Positions 23,177 to 35,400 of a stretch of DNA of 64,000 nt are shown here, in pieces. Every line of letters starts with the position of its first letter. Position 1 is the stretch's first letter. The stretch spans positions 32,690,508-32,754,507 of the forward strand of contig CM033718.1 of assembly GCA_019671005.1 (NCBI GenBank), read 5' to 3'. Origin of the DNA: Hibiscus mutabilis (lineage: Eukaryota; Streptophyta; Magnoliopsida; Malvales; Malvaceae). A program made the position numbers and the translations under genes. The notes beneath the pieces are model-generated. The model was not told where the DNA came from and ran no database searches. It saw only the letters and a program-made list of their open reading frames with translations.

Positions 23177-24704
23177 TTACTCCGAGAGTTCGTCGTCGTG
23201 GATGGTTAGTTTCCTTTTGGTTGGTGTCTTGATTCTTTTGCTTAAATGTGGTGGTTGCTTCATTGTTGTCGATGGTGGAATCGATCCTCGTACCGGGTTA
23301 TCCTCATCGTCCTCTTCATCAATGTCATTGGCTTTTTGCTTGGGCTTGCAAGATTCGATTGGTGTGGTCTTTGTTGGTGTGATGGAGGACTCGTCCGAAT
23401 CTGAAAAATTAGAGAATGATTCAGTACGAGTTGATTCGGCCATAGGTGCTTTACCTTTGGCTTTTGTAGTGGTTGTCGGGACGTCTTTAGCTTTGCTTGC
23501 CACGACATCTTCAATGTTGGTTGCCATGGCAACTGCTTGGGCAGGCGCAATGTAGGTTGCCGCGGCATCATCTGTTGCAGTTGTCGTGGCAACTGCTTCA
23601 TTGGTTGCCATGGCAAGGATTTCAGCAGGAAAGATGGGGAACGACACACAACTGTCTACGTACTTTTCCAGGATGACTTGGTTGATGGCATTGTTGTGAT
23701 CCTTCATGTACTGCATGAACATTAATTGCCAGTCTTCAATTTTCTTAAGGCGGTTCGCCAACAGTTGTAAGAGTGCTTCAAGTTGTCCCGAGGTTGCTGG
23801 CTGAGTTGCCCGGGCATCAGTTGCTTGGGCATTAGGGGTTGCCGAGGCGGCAGGAGTTGCCGCGGCAATTAAAGGCGTTGGGGATTTTATCGGTGCCTCT
23901 CGCATTAGCTTTCGGATTTGTGCTCGATTCCAACCGGACTTTGGTGGGGCCTTTTCATCAGTGGACTCACTTGGGACATGCATCTCCTTGCAAAGATTGG
24001 AAATTAATCAAGGGAAGAAAAGAAAACCCTTGTCTTTTGTGATATATACAAAAATCTCATCGCAAATAAATTTTCCAATGTTAATGATCAGATTATGCAA
24101 GATAGAATGTATGAGAAAAATACGAGGTGTATCAACGATAGATTGTGTGTGGTGGGCATTAAAGAAGTTTTAACAAACTTATTCCATAATTTTGCCTCGA
24201 GTTTAAGCCAAAGGCGATTTACTGTGCCCTTGTATTTACCGTCATTCCATTGAGTTCCAGGTAGAGTGAGTTCTTGAAGCACCTTGTCGAGTTGCTTAGG
24301 TGTGAGTTGATTAACAAAGGCTTGATGCTCGTCCTTCTCAACGTAGAGCCCGTAAAAGGTGTTGATGTTTCGGGGCTTATGAGTATAGCCTTGTCACGAA
24401 CAAAAACATAAGGATTATCCGGATTAGGTGAGTGAGCATTGAATTCTCTTACGCATAAGATGTTACCCGATTCTAATTGATGGCAAAAGATTTGCCACTT
24501 TTGATGTGCAATCCTTCCGAAGATGAATGGTTCAAGGCCGAAATCATGATGAGAGTTGGAGTATTCGAAGCCTTGTTCTTCACAAATATTCCAGCTTTCA
24601 AACTTAGAGTGAAATCTTTCTTGAACCACCGATGTAGCAAACTTCTTGTATCTTGGTTCTTTGGAGGAACTTGGATGAACCAAAAATTTGATTTTGGATG
24701 CCAT
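23177..24704 (-). pseudogene. Putative plant transposon protein (Transposase_32-like), frameshifted
   Basis: Minus strand, start ATG 24702-24704 (MASKIKFLVHPSSSKEPRYK). Three frames must be joined. Frame 1 (about 24704-24265) holds FGLEPFIFGRIAHQKWQIF, CVREFNAHSPNPDNPYVFVR, typical of the domain. Frame 2 (about 24265-24130) holds LTLPGTQWND, KLEAKLWNKFVKTSLMPTTH. Frame 3 starts near 24130 (PRIFLIHSILHNLIINIGK) and carries a TGA at 24008-24010 within FP*LISNLCKEM. It then runs open for 268 codons (23177-23983) as a low-complexity Ala/Thr-rich tail with acidic (DEEDDEDN) and basic (KRIKTPTKRK) patches. This is the plant-only family of unknown biochemistry associated with mobile DNA. It is inactive as read. 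Confidence 0.82.
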
Positions 24705-24739
24705 GGATGATCTTGGTTGTGAGTTTGGTAAAAACAAAG

Positions 24740-25336
24740 AAAAGAAAGCAAAAGAAACTAAAGAGTTGCATGGTGAAAAGTAGGAATAGGTTTCTTGGAA
24801 GTTAAGGGTGATGGGTTAAATAGAAAAGATAGGTAGCAAATATGGTGGGTGAGAGTAATTTTAAGAGAAAGAAAACAAGGGTTTAGATTGAGGGAAGGTG
24901 ACGGCTAGAGGGTTTAGGGAAGGGGAAGGGTTTGGCCAGTTATGTAGGGTTTATTTAGGGTAAATTGGAGGCTTAATATAAGCCTTAGGTTCAGCCCATT
25001 AATTTCCTTGTTGAAGAAGTTTCCTTCTTGAATTAAAATTCCTCTTTATCTTGAACTCTTTTCCAACAATTCAAAAACAAATAAAATAAGGATTAAAATT
25101 AAAGATAAATTAATAAAAGAAAATAAATAAAGATGTGCAAAGAAATTCTTAAACTCAAAATTTTAAAAAGAATTAGATAAATATGAAAGAAAGATGTAGT
25201 TTTAATAAATAAATTTATCCTAAAAAGAAAAATAACCAAAAACAATAAGTAAAAATAAAAAATAAATAGTTCAAAAAAATAAAAATAAAAAAGAAAATAT
25301 CGAAAGGAGAGTATGCTCATGCATCTGCTAAGGTGA
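24740..25336. other. AT-rich flank without a gene
   Basis: Upstream of the Transposase_32-like pseudogene. 24740-25080 looks like leader sequence, with G-rich words such as GGGAAGGGGAAGGG at 24917. 25080-25315 is A-rich low-complexity DNA (AAAATAAAAATAAAAAAG). Near 25337 it changes abruptly into gypsy RT sequence, a truncation or insertion breakpoint. Confidence 0.6.
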
Positions 25337-26030
25337 CCACTTCTTGATAGTAAGCATGTTCAATTGTCTGTAGTCAATACAGAGTCTCATAGTCCCATCT
25401 TTCTTTTTCACGAACAAGACTGGAGCACCCTAGAGAGACAAGCTAGGCCAAATAATGCCTTTGTCTTGTAGCTCTTAGAGTTGCTTCTTGAGTTCTTTCA
25501 ATTCAATAGGAGATATTCGATAGGGTGTGATGGACACCGGAGTTCCTCGAGAACTCCAGTCCTGAACTTCAGTCCTAAACTATACTTCTCTAGTTAGAGG
25601 GAGACCAGGGAGTTCCTCAGGAAAAACATCAACAAATTCAGATACAATTGCCATACTAGGTGAGCCAAATTCAAGTTCATCTTGTACGACCATAGTAGCA
25701 AATATTGAGGTCGGTTTCCTATCAATTAGGAGAATGGGTTCCTTTCCTAAACCACAGAGATAAAGCCTCCTATTTTGGCAATCTACCCAGACTTCATGCT
25801 TGCTTAACCAATCTAATCCTAGCACTAGATGGAACTCACAATTTGGCAATACATATAAATCAATAGGAAAGGGTATATTTCGAATGACTATAGAACATTC
25901 CTTGCAAAGGAAGTTAATGGATGTGATTCCCCCTATTGGGTTTGAAACTACAAGGCTTTGTTTTACAATTTCAGGTTTCAAATTCGACTTTACAATCAAG
26001 GACGAGCTATGAGATTGGGTGATTCTTCAT
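25337..26030 (-). pseudogene. Ty3/gypsy protease and RT N-terminus (family A copy 2), truncated
   Basis: Minus strand. The longest open stretch (25580-25999) gives protease C-terminal text SLVVSNPIGGITSINFLCKE, CEFHLVLGLDWLSKHEVWVD, then the linker FPEELPGLPLTREV. RT follows from 25570 down to 25340 with stops (KKDGTMRLCIDYRQ-type text near 25370-25410). The RT is cut at about 25337, before its active site, so RT palm, RNase H and integrase are missing. The protein is close to family A copy 1 (6118-6680). Confidence 0.88.
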
Positions 26031-27310
26031 CCTCTTGTCCTCGGATGTGGTAGATTCTAGCATGAGCTCGAGATTCTTGGTGTGTAGGTACCGATTGTTG
26101 GCCTCAACCTTTGCTTTGATTTCTGGGCTGAGCTAGTCTCGGGCCCTTGTTTCGATTAGAGGGAGCTGAACTAGCATTTTTCGGAGTTCGATTCAGAACC
26201 TTGTTAGGATTATGGGAACAATCCCATATATAATGATCGGAGGCTCCACATAAGAAACATAAATTCTATTGAGTTCTGCATTGCCCGGTGTGGTGTTTCT
26301 GGCAGAACTTGCAAGTAGGATATTGAGTAGCTTTACTGAAATTCCCCGTACTATCAACAGAGATGATCTGGGCTGAAGGCTTGATTATCGATTGGGGTCT
26401 CAGTAAGTAGAGTGTGATTTTAAGTGTGATCTTTGGAGTGTTTAGATTTCTTTGACTGTCTATGAGGCTTGTCATCATTTTGTGATCGTTTGTCTTTCTA
26501 GGAGTTACCACTCTTCTGTTTCTTAGAGGCCTTCATCTTTGCATCGGTTACAATAGCATGTTTCACCAAATTCTTGAAGTCGGTGATACCTAGGGCAATG
26601 AAGATTGGACTCAGTTCATCATTCAGTCCATCAATAAACATCCGACATTTATCAGCATCGGTCTTGATGTATTCCGACTCGTACTTGCAATACTTGCAGA
26701 AATCACTCACGTACTGTTCAATTGGTCGGCCACCTTACTTGATATACAAGAAACGTTTATGGCGGTCGGCCAAGTATTGTTCACTGATATATTTCTTCTT
26801 GAATTCCTCAACGAAAAATTTCCATGTTACTGTTTCAGCATGAGCAATCAGGGTAGTGGTTTCCCACCAGCTTAAAGCTTCATCTGCCAATAGGGCTATG
26901 GAACATTCAAGTTTATGTTCATTCGGACAAGGTATTTGTTTAGTCAAGATTCGAGTAGTGGCCTCTAACCAGTACTCAGCTACTTTGGGATTGGCTTCAT
27001 CAGTGCCAATGAAAGTATAGGACCGATGTTGAGCCAGCTTCTCAATCGGGGCTCTATTTGACACAACAACAAGAGGAGCAATAGGATGGTCTTGTTTCAA
27101 AGCAGTTACAAGATGATTGAACATCTCTTTCATGCTCAGAAGACATTCCTACTGCACATGATATATAGCATGAGCTTCCTGTTGAGCAGCAGCTTGGGCT
27201 CGGTTTTGAGTTTGATGTTGTGGAGGATTCTGTTCCATCCTCACACTACCTCCTTCGTTCAAGGAGCCTTTAGGACTTCCATTGTCTCGGCCAAGTCTTG
27301 TTTCAAACAT
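26031..27310 (-). pseudogene. Ty3/gypsy gag (family A copy 2), decayed
   Basis: Minus strand. The start ATG at 27308-27310 (MFETRLGRDNGSPKGSLNEG) aligns with copy 1. A 132-codon open frame (26735-27133) contains the retrotransposon gag core: AEYWLEATTRILTKQIPCP, SWWETTTLIAHAETVTWKFF and EEFKKKYISEQYLADRHK. It ends at a TAA inside the usual LKQGG motif and continues open to 26498 (QYVSDFCKYCKYESEYIKTD, CRMFIDGLNDEL). The nucleocapsid finger follows in another frame (26266-26511: CKFCQKHHTGQC, then CFLCGASDHYIWDC after a stop). It is less damaged than copy 1. Confidence 0.92.
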
Positions 27311-27443
27311 TTCTAGTTCAAGTTAAACAAGAAGAGTTTAGTTTAAGCAAGGACCCAAGAAACTTGAAATAAAACTCCTAGGTGGCACAATTAATCCTAT
27401 ATGATGCAAGAGAGCTAGGTTTAGTCCTAGAACCGACTAAAAT

Positions 27444-27456
27444 GCTCTGATTACCA
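27444..27456 (-). promoter_or_regulatory. Primer binding site with a one-base insertion
   Basis: Minus-strand TGGTAATCAGAGC, i.e. the initiator tRNA-Met PBS TGGTATCAGAGC with one extra A. It sits 6 bp from the LTR start at 27463 and after a leader of about 130 bp from the gag start. Confidence 0.85.
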
Positions 27457-27462
27457 AATAAA

Positions 27463-30231
27463 TGTAACACCCATACCCCAGGCTAGTAGGAAACCGGCTC
27501 AGGAGTGTTACCAGGCAAGGACATGGACATGGCAAGCAATACAAGAACAAACAAGCAAGATCAGGGCAAACATAAAGAAGAACAAGGCATGGGCATGATT
27601 TGATAACTCATCTCTATTAGATGAGTTACTTAACTAACAAGCAACCAAACATTCATTTCTTAACATACAAGCAACTCACATTTTGATTTCAAGACATGAA
27701 GGCATTTGATTAGATCATTGGGCAATTTAAATGATTTCTTTCATTGCCTACACTATTAGTTACTACTTTCATGATTCACTAAAGTTCATCTTATAACTTA
27801 ATCATTCGAGTGACCCTAGTATGCAAAATAATTCCAGTTCATTTCAATGATCTTTAGACTCTTACATGTACATCTCATACCTAAATTACTAATATGATTC
27901 TTGAACATTCAATTTGCATGTAACTAGCTTTCATTCAAGTCATACTCTAAACCTAAACATTCAGCAATCATCATACTAATACCAAAACACATATATCGTG
28001 GTATGTACACGCAGAAGTGACCATATAGTTTCCAAGGCAATTCGAATAAAAGACAAGCAAGCATGGTTCATCTCATACTCTTTCATTTCAAGCAAGACAT
28101 GAAACATTTCATGCTATTCATTCAATGATATACATGTTCATCAAACAAGGCTTTCGAATGGCTCAAGGTAATCTAGATCAAACATTTGATCATACCTTGG
28201 TAATCTCACATACGCGCAGCAAAATCATTCCATTACATGTAATCTAAGTTCAATACAACTTGTTTCTCATTTGATAATCAAGATCATAAACATAGTAGGC
28301 CCATACAAGGACAATATATACAAGTTTCAAGTGTTCCAAAATGCATGATCATGATAAAACCTATACAATCTAGTGCCACCAATCTATGAGATATACAAAA
28401 CAAGTATGAAACATACTTAGGCAATGCTTGTGTGACTTGCTTCTAGCTCAAGGTAATAGGCTTCAAGATCAAGCAACACTCAAATTCTTTATCCTATTGT
28501 TGGGAAGAATGAAAACGAGAGTGATAAGTACAAGAATGTACTTAGTGATGTAGTAACTAGTTCTAACCAGTTGTTATGTCAAGTCATGTGTCAATTTAAG
28601 AAGAATGAACCTAGCTAAGGTTTTCAAGCAGTAGAGTAATCCTAACTAAGGATTTCAAGCAATAGAGTAATCCAAATTAAGGATTCAAGCATTCGGCTAG
28701 CATAAGGATACAAGAAACAAGAAATCATACTTCATGTTTTCATATAAAGAATTAAGCACATCATGCTTTCAAAACAAGTAATCAAGTAAGTCATGCTTAG
28801 ATTACAAGTACAATTCACGGCTTTCGAGACAAGTCACATGTGTTTTAGGAATGTTATTACATTTGTTATCAATTAAACAACCCCCTTGGTACTTAGTTTG
28901 TATAGGTAATCGAATCTTGAACCAACTGTCGCCACAAGATGCACCATAGTGCTAGTCAACCCTCCTACTATCGCCAAAGACCAAATACGTACCCTTTATC
29001 TGTCGCCAAATATGGGCCTTAGCCCTGGACCGTAGTCCACCCTGTCACAATGAGCTCTAGACTCTAAGGTATGCCCTTCTACCTAGCCCAACTAGCTACC
29101 AAGGTTGTTCGATTTATCAGTTATACAAGTTTATCAAGATCAAGATCATGTCAAACAAGTTCATTTCATATTAGGCCCTTAGGCCATTTTAGCCATAGCT
29201 CACATATCATGTAATTCTCATGTTTCATTTCACTAAGATGAGATGATATCTCAAGCAAGTTCTTTAGCATTCCATCACATGCATCATGACACATACAAGC
29301 ACCAATGTAACCACTTAAACATGCTTAGCATTCAAGTAAAACATGTATTCAAGATGTGATCAAATTTCATACATTACTAGTCATTTTCCCCCTATTAAGT
29401 CAAGACCATATTATGTTCATTCAAGCATTACAAGAATGTAAACAAGCATGCATTGGTTAGAAACTAGTCCTAACCCTAAAGATAACTACACTCACAATAC
29501 TCCAAGCTTAGCTAGTCTTGGATTCGCACTCCTTTGTTCTTGGTTTTAGGATGTTCCACTTTTTCCTCATCCACCAAGTTCAATCCTATACATTTTCTTT
29601 AGCAATCATATACATTTTCTTTAGCAATTTAGCTACTAGAAATCATACTTCCTATTTTCAAATTTCCAGCAATCATATACATTTTCTTTAGCAATTTAGC
29701 TACTAGAAATCACAAGTTCAAGTTCAATTAGAAGCTAGCATGATCGTAACATACATAACAATCATCATTTCAATCTAGGCAACAAGAACATCATCAATCA
29801 CTCATTTAAAACAAGTTGCTACGGAGGAAGGATTTAGAAACCACTTACAATCTTCCAAGTTATTCAATTTTCATGCAATTGTGATCTCATGCAAGCTTTC
29901 TTCCTCAACAATAGTGGTTTTCTTTTCCTAGGTGGATGAGAGGAAATTCGGCCACTTGGCCATGTTGTTATCACATTGCTTGACTATTTGCCTCCACTTG
30001 GCATATTATGGTCTAATTGTTTCATAAATCCTTAATTACTCATCCTTATTGCATGCAATTCTACATTTACAATTTGTTACTATTTGATCCTTCATGATTC
30101 AGCCACTTCTTTATCAATCCACCTAATTTAGTCACTAGGTTTACTTAATTCTTCTAATTTGTAGATTGTTTGTACAATTAAGTTCTAATTAGCTTATGAC
30201 ATGTTACTAGGCCATGATTTGGGGTATTGCA
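27463..30231 (-). mobile_element. 5' LTR of family A copy 2, 2.77 kb
   Basis: Adjacent to the PBS. It begins TGTAACACCCATACCCC and ends GGGGTATTGCA (a decayed TGTTACA) at the border with a tandem array. It contains the conserved LTR module at 28910-29100 (ACCAACTGTCGCCACAAGAT, CTACTATCGCCAAAGACC, CCGTAGTCCACC), a decayed form of the hairpin near 29458, and the word ACGCGCAGCAAAAT shared with the other family A LTRs. A 67-bp tandem duplication lies at 29601-29712. No other coding potential is seen. Confidence 0.88.
29601..29712. repeat. Direct duplication of 45 bp, period 67, inside the LTR
   Basis: AGCAATCATATACATTTTCT plus TTAGCAATTTAGCTACTAGA occurs at 29601 and again at 29668. Confidence 0.85.
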
Positions 30232-30620
30232 CTTCAAATGACCTATTTCTCCGGAGTGGTAGAAACAAATCGAACAACTGGTGTGTTATTCTTAAGGGGC
30301 AATGACTTTAAAGGACTTGTTTTTCTGGAGCGGCAGAAACAAATTGAATAAATAGTGTGTCATTTCGAAGTGGAAATGACTTCAAAGGACCTGTTTCTGT
30401 AGAGCGGCAGAAACAAATCGAATAACTAGTGTGTCATTTCGATGCGGCAATTACTTCAAATGACCTATTTCTCTAGAGCAGTAGAAATAAATCAAATAAT
30501 TGGTGTGTCATTCCGAAGCGCAAATAACTTCAATGAACATGTTTCTCCAGAGAGGCAAAAACAAATTAAATAACTGGTGTGTCATTTCGAAGTGGCAATG
30601 ACTAATCTTTAAATAAGTCG
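30232..30620. repeat. Tandem array, about 75-bp unit, about five copies
   Basis: Units contain AATGACTTCAAAGGACCTGT, TTCTCCGGAGCGGCAGAAAC and AAATCGAATAACTGGTGTGT. The array is related to the one split by the solo LTR at 12340-12614/15550. It starts at the end of the LTR at 30231, so family A copy 2 appears to have inserted in it or truncated it. Confidence 0.85.
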
Positions 30621-31060
30621 AATGATCTTGGCATATTTGTTCAACCAAATCAATAATCTTGTACTCCAGATCTTCTGACTCTTCAAAGCTTCTTATTTCC
30701 ACCTTCAATGTCTTAGAATGATATTTAATGTTTAAGGAGTTTTGCTCCAAAAAGGGTGACTCTCGTCCATGCGGGCATTGAATCGAAAAAGGTGACTCTC
30801 GCCCTTGTGGGCACTGAATCGATAAAGTTCCATTCTCTATGGGCCTAAACGGATAGGCTATAAAGGTTTCCATTCACCATGAGCCTGAACGGATAAGCTA
30901 TAAGGGCTTCCATTCTCCATAAGCCTTAACGGGTAGGCCTCGAATCGAAAAATGATATACTTTTTCCAAGGATGGCGAGAAATATTGTTTGTTCCTCCAA
31001 AATCAATCATGTAATCTTGGGCTTCTGATTGGTAGCAATTCTTCAAGGATTCTTGTGAAC
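30621..31060 (-). repeat. Repeat block shared with 15560-15740
   Basis: Holds AAGGGTGACTCTCGTCCATG (30753) followed by three versions of TTCCATTCTCTATGGGCCTA and ACGGATAGGCTATAAAGG (30828-30940). A minus-strand 121-codon frame (30508-30873) and a 62-codon frame (30858-31046) read through it as repetitive peptides (IQCPQGRESPF, IQCPHGRESPF). They look like translation of repeats, not genes. Probably the untranslated region 3' of the DUF7745-like ORF. Confidence 0.55.
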
Positions 31061-32426
31061 CCTTTTGGGTTCTTCACATTAGAATCTTTAGGGCAAGGCT
31101 TGTTCCCCTCTTAATTCTCTTCAAAGGACTAAGGAATCCTTAATTTGGGCAAATGCCCCTGAACTTTGAACCTTCCAAGCTCTTCATTGTTCAAGTTGCT
31201 TTCAACTTCACATCTCGTATGTTCGCATGTGAACTTATCTTGTTATTCCATGGGTAACGAAGCCCCACTACCAAAGGCTCTGGGAGGAACTCCTTCTAAC
31301 CTCTTCAATCTGGCTTGACTTAGGCATTCTATCACAGCTTGCTCGTAAAGGGAACAGCTGCCCTGCTCTTGCATTTCATAGATTTTTCAATCAAGCTTTT
31401 CTTTGTGTGCCCTTTATGTGAGGTAATGCTACATTCAACCACGAGCCCAGCTATCATCAACGTGATCGTGTCGTCTCTTGATTTAGTTCATGATGGCTAC
31501 ACCATTTATTGATCTCCATTTTCAACAGCAAATGAAATCTTTCAACGCCTCCTTCACGCGAGTGTGAAGTTTTAATTATGGATCCCTACAATTGGAAGTC
31601 ATACCAAGAAATCATTTATTTTTTTCATGAATCTATGTTAATATACTTGTAAGATGCTTGTGGACAAGATGAAACCTTGAGGTGAGAATTCATGAGAATT
31701 TAAAGGAAATTTAAAAAAGTCATGGAAAACAAGGAAAGGTAAAATAAAGAAATAAAGTCAGTTGCCCCCGAATTCATAGCATGAATGATTCATGAGCCCA
31801 TCGACCGAATAGTGTTCCTATTTTCTACCCATTTATGTGGCTCTATTTGACTCACCACTCCCCTAAATTCATTTTCCCTCTATTCTAATATCAAACAAAC
31901 ATTAGAAGTTTCGAAGTCCTTGGAAAAAGGTGAACTCAATCAGGTGGAATGTGTTCTGAAAACAAACTCCTTTTCTCAAATATCCTTATACCAAATCTCC
32001 TCTCGTACATGGATATCATTGAAGAAAAGTTGTCTTCATTTTGTATATGTTTTAGAGTTATCACTTAATCCAAAAACCTTAAACAACAATGTTAGAGTGG
32101 AAAATTCTCTCGAAATTTTGTATTTGGGATCTTTCCCATTAATCCTGAGCACAATTTTGTTTCCCCCTCTATCACGGGATTAGATTCAAGAATCATTCAT
32201 GCAATCAATAATAGGGGCCCTGCAAAAAATATAGAATATAGATATAATGAATAACTTATGAACAAAAAGAAGAAAAAAATGTTTGCCACTTGAGAAAAAA
32301 TGCATCTTTTTAAAAAGTAAAATAACATAGCCACCCTTTTAAAACATCCCTAATTCTTGTGGGAAAAAGCAAGAATTGGTTCTGAGTATGACTTCGTAAT
32401 TGTCTTAGAAATAGTAGGAAATCCCT
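31061..32426. other. No recognisable gene, 1.4 kb
   Basis: Lies between the repeat block and the DUF7745-like pseudogene. Only short open frames without family resemblance (for example 31920-32183 plus). Probably an internal region of the same minus-strand element. Confidence 0.45.
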
Positions 32427-35400
32427 CTACTTGCTCAATTTTCTTTTGAATTCCACTAAGGGGCTAATTCTCTCATCAAGGTTCCATTGTTGCACGTTGG
32501 GCTTGCCAATTAAGTCTTCAACTCTTGATGGCTGCCGATATTCGTAACCATGTCTGAAGGGCTCCCTCAAATTCATCAAAGAAATCTGACAAAGGATGGC
32601 TATACTAGAACTGTCTTGTAATGCCATTGTATACTGGCATAAGTCCATGCCTTGCAGCTCAATCTGATTTGGGACCGTGTTGGTCATATTTATAACTTGT
32701 TTAGAAGAAGACCTTGACGAATCCTTATATGTCCTTAGATTGACTCGGTTAAGTATGTCATCGAGTAGCAGACTCCAACAGACAGTAGATGAGAAACTTC
32801 CTATTTTTGGTAACACATGATCAAGTGTGCTAAGGGGCAGGTAGTACTATCAATTCTCTATAGCCTTGTTGAAGTGAAAGACCTCTTCGAATGGCTCGAA
32901 TGAAAACATCTACATCTCGTGACACATTTTCCAATTGTTCTAATTGTCATGGAAGAAAGATTGGCAAACAAGTAGGCACTTCTCTATTTGCATGACGCCT
33001 TAAATACCTTCAGTGTGAATTCTCAAATATCTGTTTGTAGAGCATTTTGAATTGTTTGCATGGGAATTTTTGTAGCAAGGCTCATTTCCACCTTGAAATC
33101 TTTGAATGATATCAACGTTTCAATTTCTTCCTTTCATGTTCATTTCGGTTTCCATTGTCATCAGGGCTTGCACCGTCGTTGATTCTATTTGCTGTACTTT
33201 TCAAGTTATAAGACCTTGAGTTTTGAAAGAACTACCTGGCTAGGTACTAGGCTCTGACCTTTCGTCTGGATAGGAAACTTCAAATTCTAGACTCCATCAG
33301 AATATGAATTTAAATATTCCCTTTGATAAGCTATTCCGAGTTTGGTGTCAACGGCCTTAATCGCCATAGCTACTATGTGCCTAATTTTGGTTAGTGCGCG
33401 AGTGTCATACTTTTTTCACTCGAGCTTAGTCCATGGATCTTTCCATAATTGTTCTGGATAAATGGAGATGGTGATGTACATGAGGTATTGATGCAAGATT
33501 GTTGCTATTTTAAAACAAAAAGTATGTTTCATAGATCAAGATGTTTGTGTACACAAAACAAAGATGTCATTCTTTTCTCTTCCCTTGATGCATTTTGGCT
33601 CCAATTACTCGAACTCTCCAACTGGCGTAGCCTCTCTATAAACACTACCAAAGAACTGGCTAACTTGCTAGTATTGGTCAACTATCTCATCTAGGGAGTC
33701 TTACAATTATTGTTCGTCTTGCCCAATTGGGAGGAATCTCTCTCTCCTATCTTCAACATGGTTCTTCATCTTAGGAGCCTTGGATATTGCCTTTCAAAGT
33801 TTCCAAGTTAAATGGTCAATGCACAGTTGTCTTCCCAAGAATACAACATTCATAGTCTATTTAGTGTCATCCCACTGTATCTTCTCATTGTCCCAATCAT
33901 CGGATATGGTCCTTATGTGCTTCTAACTGTGTCTTCAAGTCTTCGAGACCATAACGGAGCAATCTGGCCTCGACACCCTTTATGTCATCTTCCTTTAGTT
34001 TCTCAAGGAGTTCCTGATTCCAGTCATGGCATTTTCTGAGGCTACTACGTGCTTTCGAGTATTGCCCCTCTAAGTGTTGCTTTTCTCCGGCAAGTCGGTC
34101 TGGGCCTCACATTGCCAAACTTTCAGCTCTTTCTTCATTTCCTTGAGTTGTTCCTTTTCTTCCTTCGAGGGTTTAGAACTGCTAGCACATGCTCCCAGCA
34201 TTCAGGCAGTTGTTCTCTTGCGTCAACTCTTGTACATATTTTAAGTAGATCTCTTGCTTTGTCAACAAGATCCTCACGTTTTTTGGTAGTCCTTTCTTTG
34301 GTATTGTTTTGCGGTGAACTTTCCTTAGAGATTAGTAACTCTACCCCCACAATCTTTCATTATCTTTCTCAAAGTCTTGCTTATAGATCTCTAACTTAGC
34401 CAGAAGGATACCATACTCAGGATTATCTGATGGGCTTGCCATGAACGGAACACTTATGTCGATCCTTTGCTTTCTTCAACTTGTATATTTGGGTACAACA
34501 CCGGTAAGTGGGATCTCCTTTGTTTAGTACGTTTGCTTCCACTCACTAGCCAACTCCATGACTCGTTTTGTGGGATTATCTTCCATGTAGGAGAACTCTT
34601 CTTCTCCCAGCCTATGAGTAACAGTAATGAATTGCTGACACCCATACTGGCGCTGTACAAGCAAAGGGCATAGCTGGTGGTTCCCTATAGGCCTATAAGA
34701 GGAACCCACTTCATCTTTTCACACTTGTATAGGATCGGTACGAGATACATCCACGGCGCCCTCCATGTGATATCAATATCGGCAAGGTTTCTGAAGAAAG
34801 TCACCCATTGCTCTCATTTCCCACTTTTCGGCCACTGCTTTTTGGTAACCTCCTTGATTTGGATTAGATCTCTAGACGTTAGGTGTCTACTTATTTCCTC
34901 ATTGTCCTAGAAATAGATCCGTAGCCATAAGTAAAGGAGCTACGAGCATCCAGTGAAGCACCCTCTTCCTCGATTTCGACAATAGTTCAAATACCTGAAG
35001 GTTTTAGCCAAAATTGTTGGGACCGGATCCGCATTCTTCTCGGCCAACAAATCAACAAGCCCTAGGACTTTAGGAAAAAATACCAATCCATAGCTGGCTA
35101 GGGCAAGCATATTGAGGACCCTTATGTGCTTTACATGCTTCATGATCTGGGCATAAATAAATTCCCACGTGAAACATGAGCTTTTGTTCTTTTTGGCAAC
35201 GTGGGCTTCCACTTTCTTTACGTCTAGATCAGCAATCTTGGCAAACTTCCTTAGAGTTATTCTCTTTCCAATATATCTTGTTGGGCTTCTCTAACTATAG
35301 GCACAACAGAATCATGTATTCCTCAAAGGTATGGGTCATGTCCTCCTCTTGGTGAATGTAGCTCGGTCTTGGGCTTCTAGGCTCACCCAAATAGTGATTA

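Noticed and set aside
23520..23533. RFX X-box (GTTGCCATGGCAAC) as a transcription-factor site
   Set aside because: The exact match is real, but RFX proteins are not known from plants, so a regulatory call by that name is unsupported.
23163..23555. 130-codon plus-strand frame with hydrophobic stretches like membrane segments
   Set aside because: It is the complement of the Ala/Thr-rich tail of the Transposase_32-like pseudogene; the hydrophobicity follows from base composition.
30508..30873. 121-codon minus-strand frame with repeated IQCPxGRESPF
   Set aside because: Translation of a non-coding repeat block also present at 15560-15740, where it is not open.
34049..34399. 116-codon plus-strand frame resembling a membrane protein
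   Set aside because: Antisense of the charged helical part of the DUF7745-like pseudogene.
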